NCBI RefSeq assembly: GCF_030271535.1
Contig: NZ_JASCXJ010000012.1
Span: 1 to 64,000 of the forward strand
Source: Nocardiopsis sp. ATB16-24
GTDB lineage: Bacteria > Actinomycetota > Actinomycetes > Streptosporangiales > Streptosporangiaceae
Length of the DNA: 64,000 nucleotides
Direction: 5' to 3'
The number at the start of each line of letters is the position of its first letter. Position 1 is the stretch's first letter. A program made the position numbers and the translations under genes. The notes beneath the pieces were generated by a model. That model made no database searches, was not told the DNA's origin, and was given only the letters and a program-made list of their open reading frames with translations. This document shows positions 56,552 through 64,000 of this stretch, one piece after another.

Positions 56552-58537
56552 CTAGCGCTCGGGTCCCACGGTGGTCGTCTGCACCTGACGCAGGAACTCG
56601 ACGTTGCTCTTGGACTCGCGCATCTTGTCCAGCAACAGTTCGATCGCCTGCTGGGTGTCGAGGGCGTGCAGCACCCGACGCAGCTTCCAGACCACGTTGA
56701 GCTCCTCCGCCGACATGAGGATCTCCTCCTTACGGGTGCTGGAGGCGTCCACGTCGACGGCCGGGAAGATCCTCTTGTCCGCCAGGCTCCGGTTGAGCTT
56801 GAGCTCCATGTTGCCGGTGCCCTTGAACTCCTCGAAGATCACCTCGTCGGCGCGCGAACCGGTCTCCACCAGCGCGGTCGCCAGGATGGTCAGCGAGCCG
56901 CCGCCCTCGATGTTGCGGGCCGCGCCGAAGAAGCGCTTGGGCGGGTAGAGGGCGGTGGAGTCCACACCACCGGACATGATGCGCCCGCTGGCCGGGGCGG
57001 CCAGGTTGTAGGCGCGGCCCAGACGCGTGATGGAGTCCAGCAGGACGACGACGTCCATGCCCATCTCCACGAGCCGCTTGGCCCGCTCGATGGCCAGGTC
57101 GGCGACGACCGTGTGGTCCTCGGCCGGGCGGTCGAAGGTCGAGTGGATGACCTCGCCCTTGACCGTGCGCTGCATGTCGGTGACTTCCTCGGGTCGCTCG
57201 TCGACCAGGATCACCATCAGGTAGCACTCGGGGTTGTTCTCGGTGATGGCGTTGGCGATCGCCTGCACCACCATCGTCTTGCCCGCCTTGGGCGGCGAGA
57301 CGATGAGACCACGCTGCCCCTTGCCGATGGGCGCCACCAGATCGATGATGCGCGTGGTGAGGATGTGCGGCTCGGTCTCCAGACGCAGTCGCTCCTGCGG
57401 GTAGAGCGGGACGAGCTTGGAGAACTCCTGACGGCCCTTGGCCTGGTCGGGCGACATGCCGTTGACCGAGTCCAGACGCACCAGGGCGTTGAACTTCTCG
57501 CGCCGCTCGCCCTCGCGCGGTTGACGGACCGCGCCGATGATGTGGTCGCCCTTGCGCAGGCCGTGCTTACGGACCTGGGCCAGGGAGACGTAGACGTCGC
57601 TCGGCCCGGGCAGGTAGCCGGTGGTGCGCACGAAGGCGTAGTTGTCGAGGATGTCCAGGATGCCCGCGACCGGCAGCAGGACGTCGTCCTCGCCGATCAC
57701 CGGCTCGGTCTCCTGACCGCCGCCGCGTCCGCGACGCTCCCGTCGGTCCCGGCGACGGCCGCGTCGGCGACCGCCTCCGAAGTCGTCGTCGTCTCCTCCC
57801 GAGCTCCGGTTCTGGCTCGGCCCGTTGTTCTGCTGGGCGTTGCCTCCGGTGCTCTGGTCGTCGCCGCTTCGGTTGCGGTTGCGGCGGTTGCGCTGTCGCT
57901 CGCGCCCCTGCCCGGACCTGTTGTCACGGTCCTCAGCGGAGTCGGAGCCGTTCTTCTGGGGGGTACTGGATGTTTTGGTCACGCTGCTCGCGGAGGTAGA
58001 AGATTCGGCGCCGTCCAACGATCGGGGCTGTTCACCGGTCTCGTCTCCGCGTCTGCGGGACGAGCGCCGACCACGGGACTGCTTGTCGTCCCGCCCACCC
58101 TGGGAGTCGGTCACGGCCTGGTCCGACGGCTGCTCGACCGCGCTCCCCTGAGGGGCCCCGTCCTTACCCGACGCGTCAGGGGTCTGGGCCTCGGTCCGGC
58201 CACCGGTGGTCTCGACCTTATCGGCCTTGGGCGCCGTCTCGGTGCCCTTTGCCGATCTGGTCTTCGTCGGACCACTGACGGGGCCGCCCTGTTTGGCCTC
58301 GATGGCGGCGATGACGTCGCTCTTGCGCATGCGCCCCGTACCGGTGATTCCCAGGCTGGTGGCGAGTTTCTGTAGCTCGGGGAGCTTCAGAGCCGCCAGT
58401 CCGGTACCGCGCGACGCCGCGCGGGACCGCGACGGCGCGCTTGTCGACGCAGCGTCGCGAGCCTCCGCTTCGGAGGCGCCGGTGGTGTTTTGGCTGTCGA
58501 CCGCCGCGTCCGTTCGGAGTTCGGTGGTGTCGCTCAC
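56552..58537 (-). CDS. rho: Transcription termination factor Rho
   Basis: Hexameric RNA helicase that ends transcription and RNA-DNA hybrids. The 661-residue protein has a SAP-like N-terminal helix domain (LKLPELQKLATSLGI, about 48-85), then an insert of about 190 residues, first Ser/Thr/Glu and then Arg/Gly/Asn-rich (RRGRRRDRRERRGRGGG), the RNA-binding OSB/cold-shock fold (about 280-360), Walker A SPPKAGKTM and VVVLLDSITRLGRAYN. The insert is typical of actinobacteria and can confer RNA affinity and phase separation. GTG start at 58537. A 440-base leader lies upstream. Confidence 0.97.
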   Translation of the reverse strand: MSDTTELRTDAAVDSQNTTGASEAEARDAASTSAPSRSRAASRGTGLAALKLPELQKLATSLGITGTGRMRKSDVIAAIEAKQGGPVSGPTKTRSAKGTETAPKADKVETTGGRTEAQTPDASGKDGAPQGSAVEQPSDQAVTDSQGGRDDKQSRGRRSSRRRGDETGEQPRSLDGAESSTSASSVTKTSSTPQKNGSDSAEDRDNRSGQGRERQRNRRNRNRSGDDQSTGGNAQQNNGPSQNRSSGGDDDDFGGGRRRGRRRDRRERRGRGGGQETEPVIGEDDVLLPVAGILDILDNYAFVRTTGYLPGPSDVYVSLAQVRKHGLRKGDHIIGAVRQPREGERREKFNALVRLDSVNGMSPDQAKGRQEFSKLVPLYPQERLRLETEPHILTTRIIDLVAPIGKGQRGLIVSPPKAGKTMVVQAIANAITENNPECYLMVILVDERPEEVTDMQRTVKGEVIHSTFDRPAEDHTVVADLAIERAKRLVEMGMDVVVLLDSITRLGRAYNLAAPASGRIMSGGVDSTALYPPKRFFGAARNIEGGGSLTILATALVETGSRADEVIFEEFKGTGNMELKLNRSLADKRIFPAVDVDASSTRKEEILMSAEELNVVWKLRRVLHALDTQQAIELLLDKMRESKSNVEFLRQVQTTTVGPER

Positions 58538-58976
58538 TAAGGGTCCTTCCCAAGGAGCGGGCTTCGGCCGTCAGCTTGTGCTGGAGCGGCCTGCCCGATG
58601 GTGCGAACCGGCAGGGCCGGGTAGGGCGTGCCCCACGTGGATGTCGGAACCGGCGTCGAAGACGGTCCCCTACCCAATCGCGGCGGACTCTGGGTACAGC
58701 CAGACGTCGGGGCGGATGGCTCTGTGGTGTTGCCCGTCGATCGTGGATACACGCTCATCCGAGGAGGAGCGGGCTGCGATGACGTTGGCACAGTCGCGGA
58801 AGAACCGCTGACTCGACACGTTGGCCGCCGCTTCCGAGTGGTCGTGGGACCGGACCACCGGAGTATGGAGACGCGGAGACCGCTGTGGCGGATGAGCACT
58901 CGCCCCGCAATGGGGCATCTGGTGCTTCACCTAGCCTAACATCACCGGAGGCCACAGCTATTCCTCGACACAGATG
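58538..58976. other. Leader region of rho
   Basis: No gene is supported in this 439-base gap between thrB and rho. On the minus strand a TAGGCT hexamer near 58930 fits a -10 box, but I found no matching -35. A long rho leader is usual and often carries Rho-dependent self-control. Confidence 0.45.
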
Positions 58977-59930
58977 CTACGAATGGGGAGATGGGGACCG
59001 CACCCCGACCGGATCCACGGGTAGGGGGCGTACGTCCCAGTTCTTACCCGCCCTCCGACGAATCAAATCAACCTGTCGGCTGATTTCCGGCGATTCCACG
59101 CCCCCCTCCGACGAACACAGGACCAGCACCGTGGGCCCCGCTCCGGAGACCACCGCGGGCAGTCCCTCGTACGCGCGCAGGTCGCGAACGAGTTCCAGGG
59201 TACGCGGCATGGCCGCTTCCCGGTAGGACTCGTGTAGCCGATCCTCGGTGGCCGCGTACAGGGCCTCGGGGTGGCCACAAACGGCCGCGGTCATCAGCGC
59301 GGCGCGGCCCGCGTTGAACGCCGCGTCGACGTGGGGGACCCGATCCGGCAGCAGATCGCGGGCCCGCTCGGTGGACAGGCCCCATGAGGGGACGCACAAC
59401 ACCGGCAGGATCCTGGGGTCCGGAGGCAGGGACAGCGCCTCCCAACGGTCGGCCTGGCGGTAGGCGACGGTGTATCCGCCGTAGACACACGGAGCCACGT
59501 TGTCGGGGTGACCCTCCATGTCGGCGGCGACCTGGTAGATCCAGTCGCGGTCCGGCCCTCCGTCGGGGCCGGTACGCCCCAGCAGCGCGCTCGCGGCCGC
59601 CACCCCGCCGACGATCGCCGAGGAGGAGGAGCCGAGCCCACTGGAGTACGGGACGTTGTCGACGCAGTCCAGGTCGAGTCCGGGCAGCTTCTCACCGGCC
59701 CTGGCGAAGGTCTCGCGCATGGCGCGCACGACGAGGTGACGTCCGTCGAGCGGTACCTTCCCGGCGCCCCGCCCCTCGACCCGCACACGGAGTTCGTCGT
59801 CGTCGCGCAGACGGGCCTCGAACTCGTTGTACAGCCCCAGCGCCAGCCCGAGGGCGTCGAAGCCGGGACCGAGGTTGGCGCTGGTGGCGGGGGTGAGAAA
59901 GGACACCCGGGTAGGGCGTGATGATGTCAC
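58977..59930 (-). CDS. thrB: Homoserine kinase
   Basis: GHMP kinase that makes O-phosphohomoserine, the substrate of ThrC. The 317-residue protein has ATSANLGPGFDALGLAL at the N-terminus, the ATP loop VPYSSGLGSSSSAIVGG and SGAGPTVLVL. GTG at 59930 begins the frame. It follows thrC by 126 bases. Confidence 0.96.
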   Translation of the reverse strand: MTSSRPTRVSFLTPATSANLGPGFDALGLALGLYNEFEARLRDDDELRVRVEGRGAGKVPLDGRHLVVRAMRETFARAGEKLPGLDLDCVDNVPYSSGLGSSSSAIVGGVAAASALLGRTGPDGGPDRDWIYQVAADMEGHPDNVAPCVYGGYTVAYRQADRWEALSLPPDPRILPVLCVPSWGLSTERARDLLPDRVPHVDAAFNAGRAALMTAAVCGHPEALYAATEDRLHESYREAAMPRTLELVRDLRAYEGLPAVVSGAGPTVLVLCSSEGGVESPEISRQVDLIRRRAGKNWDVRPLPVDPVGVRSPSPHS

Positions 59931-60056
59931 GGTGTGCTCTTTCCCTGTCTGTTCTGGGACTCGGAGGCCGAAGCTCCCCGCGCTCGTCCGGAGCCGGCCC
60001 GCCCCCGACGCTTTCGAGGCGTCCCGGGGACAGGCGGATCGGACCGCGCGGAGACG

Positions 60057-61121
60057 TCAGACGAGGCCGAGGGCCTCGGCCGCGGCCTGGGCGTCCACCG
60101 GCACCGTGATGGCGGAGGAGGCTCCGGCCAGTGCCCAGTCGGGGTCCTTGAGTCCGTTGCCGGTGACGGTGCACACCACACGGCTACCGCGCTGGACCCG
60201 TCCCGCCTCGACCGCCCGCAACAGCCCCGCCACGCTGGCGGCGGAGGCCAGTTCGACGAACACGCCCTCCTCCGCGGCGAGGAGCTTGTAGGCGGCCATG
60301 ATCTGGCGGTCGGTGACCTTGTCGATGTGGCCGTCGGACTCGTCGCGCGCCTGCTCGGCGAGTTTCCAGGAGGCGGGATTGCCGATGCGGATCGCGGTGG
60401 CGATGGTGCTCGGGCTGGTGACGGGGGCGCCGTCGACGATGGGCGCGGCGCCACTGGCCTGGAAACCGAACATGCGCGGGTTACGGGTGGTGATCCCGTC
60501 TCTGGAGTACTCGGTGTACCCCATCCAGTAGGCGGTGATGTTGCCCGCGTTGCCCACGGGGATGCAGTGGACGTCGGGGGCGTCGCCGAGCGCGTCGACG
60601 ATCTCGAAGGCGGCGGTCTTCTGCCCCTGGAGACGGTAAGGGTTGACGGAGTTCACCAGCGCGACCGGGTAGTCGACGCTGAGTTTGCGCGCCAGTTCCA
60701 GACAGTCGTCGAAGTTGCCGTCGACCTGGAGGAGGCGGGCCCCGTGCACGAGGGCCTGGGCGAGCTTGCCCATGGCGATCTTGCCCTGGGGGACCAGTAC
60801 GGCACAGGTCATGCCCGCCCGGATGGCGTAGGCGGCGGCGCTGGCGCTGGTGTTCCCCGTGGAGGCGCAGATGACCGCCTTGGCGCCGTCCTCCGCGGCC
60901 TTGGTGATGGCCATGGTCATCCCCCGGTCCTTGAAGGAGCCGGTGGGGTTGAGTCCCTCGACCTTGAGGAAGACCTCACAGCCCGTGAGCTCGGAAACGC
61001 GCGTGGCGGGCAGCAGGGGCGTGCCGCCCTCCTGGAGGGTGACAACGGGGGTGTTCTCGTTGACGGGGAGGCGGTCGCGGTACTCCTCGACGATGCCTCG
61101 CCACGCCCGTGCCATGCTCAC
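60057..61121 (-). CDS. thrC: Threonine synthase
   Basis: PLP enzyme that converts O-phosphohomoserine to threonine. The 354-residue product has the PLP lysine in [11 protein letters not shown], the phosphate loop [13 protein letters not shown] and a C-terminal region ending ALGLV. A GTG at 61121 with AGGGA upstream is preferred; ATG 61115 is the alternative. Confidence 0.96.
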   Translation of the reverse strand: MSMARAWRGIVEEYRDRLPVNENTPVVTLQEGGTPLLPATRVSELTGCEVFLKVEGLNPTGSFKDRGMTMAITKAAEDGAKAVICASTGNTSASAAAYAIRAGMTCAVLVPQGKIAMGKLAQALVHGARLLQVDGNFDDCLELARKLSVDYPVALVNSVNPYRLQGQKTAAFEIVDALGDAPDVHCIPVGNAGNITAYWMGYTEYSRDGITTRNPRMFGFQASGAAPIVDGAPVTSPSTIATAIRIGNPASWKLAEQARDESDGHIDKVTDRQIMAAYKLLAAEEGVFVELASAASVAGLLRAVEAGRVQRGSRVVCTVTGNGLKDPDWALAGASSAITVPVDAQAAAEALGLV

Positions 61122-61301
61122 AACTGTGTCCCTTTCGGGTGGGTGCGGCTTCGATTGACGCGCGGTGGACGCGGTGGGTCGGCCGGGTAGCGCCATGACG
61201 TCCCCGCCGCTCCCACCAGCCACGAGTCTATGACCCCACCGCGGCGATCTCGAATCGCGGTCTTTTATGTCTCGTCATGTGGGATATCCGCGGATGAGCC
61301 G

Positions 61302-61328
61302 TGGGCCGCGCGGCGTCCACGCGGCCCA
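61302..61328 (-). terminator. Hairpin after hom
   Basis: Arms TGGGCCGCG and CGCGGCCCA (9 bp) with a 9-base loop, 27 bases past the hom stop. It may partly separate hom from thrC. Confidence 0.55.
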
Positions 61329-61354
61329 TGGGCACCGGGGCCCGCTGCGGTCGC

Positions 61355-62641
61355 TCAGTGGGCGAAGTCCTCCACACGCATCACACTGGCCACTTCGCGC
61401 ACCATGTCGTGCGTACGCAGTTCCTCGACCGTGGCGCTGAGCGCGGCGTCCGACGCGGGGTGGCTGACCAGCACCAGCTGGGCGTCGTCCCCGCTGCCCT
61501 CCTGACGCACGTTCTTGATGGAGACCCCGTGGTCGGCGAAGATCTCGGCGACCTTGGAGAGCACACCGGGACGGTCGGCCACGTCCAGCGCCACGTGGTA
61601 GCTGGTGATGGTCTGGCCCATGTCGTGCACCGGCAGCCCGGTGTCGTGCCCGCCCTCGGCGACGGAGGTGTCGGCGAGCCGGTTGCGCGCCACCGCGACC
61701 AGGTCCCCCAGAACGGCGCTCGCGGTGGGGGTGCCTCCGGCGCCGGCCCCGTAGAACATCAGGCGCCCCGCGGACTCGGCCTCCACGAACACCGCGTTGT
61801 AGGCCTCCTTGACACCGGCCAGCGGGTGCTCCACCGGGAGCATCACCGGATGGACGCGCACGCCCACCGACTCCCCGTCCTGCGAGCGCTGGCAGATGGC
61901 CAGGAGCTTGACCACGCAACCCATCGCGCGGGCGCTGGCGATGTCGCCGGCGGACACGTTGGTGATGCCCTCGCGGTGCACGTCGGCGGCGGTCACCCGC
62001 TGGGTGTGGAAGGCCAGTCGAGCCAGGATCGCGGCCTTGGCGGCGGCGTCGAAACCCTCCACGTCGGCGGTGGGGTCGGCCTCGGCGTACCCGAGCGCCT
62101 GTGCCTCCTCCAGGGATTCGGTGAACCCCGCACCCAGCGAGTCCATCCGGTCGAGGATGTAGTTCGTGGTGCCGTTGACGATGCCCAGGACACGGTCGAC
62201 CCTGTCCCCGGCGAGGGAGTCGCGCAGAGGACGCAGCAGCGGGATGGCCCCCGCGACCGAGGCCTCGTAGTACAGGTCCACACCGGCCTCACGGGCGGCG
62301 GCGTGCAGGGTCTGCCCGTCCTCCGCCAGCAGCGCCTTGTTGGCCGTGACCACGGACTTGCCCGCCTTGATGGCGGCGAGGATCAGCGAACGGGCCGGTT
62401 CGATGCCACCGATGACCTCCACGACCACGTCGATGTCGGGACGCGTGGCCAGGGCCGTGGCGTCGGTGGTCAGCAGCTCCGGATCGACACCGCGGTCGCG
62501 GTCGAGGCGGCGCACCGCGATACCGCCGATCTCGATCGGCGTGCCCACCCGCGCGGCCAGTTCCTCGGACTGCTCATCGACCAGGCGAACGACTTCCGTA
62601 CCCACCACGCCGCATCCGAGCAGCGCCACCTTCATCGCCAT
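61355..62641 (-). CDS. hom: Homoserine dehydrogenase with ACT domain
   Basis: NAD(P)H-dependent reduction of aspartate semialdehyde to homoserine. The 428-residue protein has the Rossmann VALLGCGVVGTEVVRL, VVTANKALLAE, GIVNGTTNYIL and the Lys-containing catalytic region, then a C-terminal ACT domain (YHVALDVADRPGVLSKVAEI) for threonine feedback. ATG 62641 gives MAMKVALL; GGGAG lies 10 bases upstream. Confidence 0.97.
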   Translation of the reverse strand: MAMKVALLGCGVVGTEVVRLVDEQSEELAARVGTPIEIGGIAVRRLDRDRGVDPELLTTDATALATRPDIDVVVEVIGGIEPARSLILAAIKAGKSVVTANKALLAEDGQTLHAAAREAGVDLYYEASVAGAIPLLRPLRDSLAGDRVDRVLGIVNGTTNYILDRMDSLGAGFTESLEEAQALGYAEADPTADVEGFDAAAKAAILARLAFHTQRVTAADVHREGITNVSAGDIASARAMGCVVKLLAICQRSQDGESVGVRVHPVMLPVEHPLAGVKEAYNAVFVEAESAGRLMFYGAGAGGTPTASAVLGDLVAVARNRLADTSVAEGGHDTGLPVHDMGQTITSYHVALDVADRPGVLSKVAEIFADHGVSIKNVRQEGSGDDAQLVLVSHPASDAALSATVEELRTHDMVREVASVMRVEDFAH

Positions 62642-62705
62642 TTGGGCATGACTCCCACTTCTCTCGTGTCCTGTCTTGGGGCGGCGGCGCCGCCGTGGAG
62701 GACTG

Positions 62706-64000
62706 TTAGCCGACGTCGAGGCGGAGCAGGTCCTCCTCGCTCTCCCTACGCACGATGACACGGGCGCTTCCACCGTGGACGGCGACCATGGCCGGTCGGG
62801 GCAGGTGGTTGTAGTTGCTCGCCATGGAATAGCAGTAGGCGCCGGTGGCGGCGACCGCCACCAGGTCACCCGGCCGCAGGTCGGCGGGCAGATACAGGTC
62901 GTTCACGATGATGTCGCCGCTCTCGCAGTGCTTGCCCACCAGCCGGGAGAGCATGGGCTCGGCGTCGCTCTCACGCGAGACCAACTGGCTGGTGTACTCC
63001 GAGCCGTACAGGGCGGTGCGGATGTTGTCGCTCATTCCGCCGTCGACACTGACGTAGGTCCGGATGCCCTCGACGTCCTTGACGGTACCGACCTCGTAGA
63101 GGGTGATCCCGGCCGGACCGGCGATGGCGCGTCCGGGCTCCACCGCGATGCGCGGTACGGGAAGCCCGGCGTCCCCGCACTCGCGGTGCACGATGGAGGT
63201 GAGGCTCTCGGCGATGGTCTTGGGGTCGAGCGGGTCGTCGCCGGAGGTGTAGGCGATGCCCAGACCTCCGCCGAGGTCGAGTTCGTCCAGGGTGACGCCC
63301 TGCTCCTGGTGGATCCCCGCGAGGAACCGGGTGACGCGACGGGCCGCGACCTCGAAACCGGAGGTGTCGAAGATCTGCGAGCCGATGTGCGAGTGCAGTC
63401 CGACCAGTTCCAGTCGGGGGGAGTCCAGTACCCGCCGTACGGCCTCGGCCGCGGCTCCGGTGCTCAGCGCGAAGCCGAACTTCTGGTCGTCGTGCGCGGT
63501 GGCGACGAACTCGTGGGTGTGGGCCTCCACACCGGTGGTGACGCGGACGAGGACCTTGGGGCGGGCGTCGAGGTCGGCGGCGATGGCTTCGAGGCGCCCG
63601 ATCTCGTCGAGGGAGTCGACGATGATACGACCCACCCCCACCTCGACGGCGCGGCGCAGCTCGGCAGTGGACTTGTTGTTGCCGTGCATGCCGATGCGCT
63701 CGGCGGGGAACCCGGCGGCCAGCGCGACGGTGAGTTCGCCCCCCGAACACACGTCCAGCTTGAGGCCCTCCTCCATGACCCAGCGTGCGACGGCCTTGGT
63801 CAGCAGGGCCTTGCCCGCGTAGTAGACGTCGGCGTCGGAGAAGGCGGTGCGGTAGTCGCGCGCACGGCCACGGAAGTCCTCCTCGTCCATGACGAAGAGG
63901 GGCGTGCCGTGAACGGCCGCGAGTTCACGCACGCCGACGCCGCCGACGGTGAGTTCGCCGTCGGCGCGACGCGCGGTGGCCGGCCACACCCGGGCGTCGA
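62706..64000 (-). CDS. lysA: Diaminopimelate decarboxylase (N-terminus cut by window edge)
   Basis: PLP enzyme that makes lysine from meso-diaminopimelate. The frame is open to the right edge, where residues [16 protein letters not shown] match the region about 35 residues into Streptomyces LysA; the start is outside. PLP lysine is in [18 protein letters not shown] and the GGGLGIAY loop follow, and the C-terminal active-site CESGD and [12 protein letters not shown] are present. It is the first gene visible in the lysA-hom-thrC-thrB block, with 64 bases before hom. Confidence 0.96.
   Translation of the reverse strand, partial: DARVWPATARRADGELTVGGVGVRELAAVHGTPLFVMDEEDFRGRARDYRTAFSDADVYYAGKALLTKAVARWVMEEGLKLDVCSGGELTVALAAGFPAERIGMHGNNKSTAELRRAVEVGVGRIIVDSLDEIGRLEAIAADLDARPKVLVRVTTGVEAHTHEFVATAHDDQKFGFALSTGAAAEAVRRVLDSPRLELVGLHSHIGSQIFDTSGFEVAARRVTRFLAGIHQEQGVTLDELDLGGGLGIAYTSGDDPLDPKTIAESLTSIVHRECGDAGLPVPRIAVEPGRAIAGPAGITLYEVGTVKDVEGIRTYVSVDGGMSDNIRTALYGSEYTSQLVSRESDAEPMLSRLVGKHCESGDIIVNDLYLPADLRPGDLVAVAATGAYCYSMASNYNHLPRPAMVAVHGGSARVIVRRESEEDLLRLDVG

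Overview
The window looks like chromosome from a high-GC filamentous actinomycete. Codon third positions are strongly G/C, GTG and TTG starts are common, and many markers are actinobacterial: the CysO/Mec/CysM cysteine route, NucS, a class E sortase, a Scr1-type regulator with a DUF397 partner, a Scy/FilP-like polarity protein, DUF3039 and DUF2550 proteins, and a Rho factor with a long Arg/Gly-rich N-terminal insert. The gene sets fit Streptosporangiales, most likely Nocardiopsaceae, but that placement is inferred from remembered family sequences, not from a search. No rRNA, tRNA, CRISPR array, insertion sequence or prophage is visible.

Layout. 0.5-4.7 kb (minus strand): rdgB, rph, a metallo-beta-lactamase-fold phosphodiesterase candidate, then cysM-cysO-mec. 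4.9-6.8 kb (plus): the NAD salvage pair pncB-pncA. 6.9-12.1 kb (minus): trpS, a secreted M43 zinc protease, a DEAD/DEAH helicase, a small membrane protein and a class E sortase. 12.2-17.2 kb (minus): a decayed hmuV heme-transporter ATPase, a DUF3039 protein, a YqgE/AlgH protein, NAD malic enzyme, a cytidylate-kinase-like protein and YbbN. 17.7-18.6 kb (plus): Scr1-type regulator plus a 57-residue DUF397 protein. 18.7-21.0 kb (minus): isobutyryl-CoA mutase large subunit behind a MarR regulator. 21.5-26.4 kb (plus): two tandem GH18 chitinases and an alpha/beta hydrolase.

26.5-34.4 kb: meaB, thiolase, methylmalonyl-CoA epimerase, the coiled-coil polarity gene, a hydrolase, a small zinc protein, 3-hydroxybutyryl-CoA dehydrogenase and a conserved 128-residue protein divergent from nucS. 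34.6-42.2 kb: nucS, a 5'-truncated response regulator, a DUF1707/LiaF-like protein, a secreted M28 aminopeptidase, a MerR/HspR-like repressor divergent from a frameshifted hsp20, cobalamin adenosyltransferase, and small membrane and lipoproteins. 42.3-51.2 kb (minus): a thiamine-binding protein, DUF2550 and the complete F1Fo ATP synthase operon. 51.5-64 kb (minus): wecA-like, tsaC, prmC, prfA, rpmE, rho, thrB, thrC, hom and the start-less edge of lysA.

How it fits together. Several genes spread over 18-41 kb serve B12-dependent acyl-CoA metabolism: mutase (icmA), its GTPase chaperone (meaB), epimerase, thiolase, hydroxybutyryl-CoA dehydrogenase and the adenosyltransferase that makes the cofactor. 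lysA-hom-thrC-thrB form an aspartate-family block, and prfA-prmC-rpmE-tsaC a translation block. The accessory interest lies in three decayed genes (hmuV, a response regulator, hsp20), a chitinase duplication with near-identical DNA tracts, a CysO tail that needs trimming, and unusually long perfect inverted repeats at gene ends. One of these, 29 bp per arm, contains the stop codons of both convergent genes. I did not find a convincing wholly new system.
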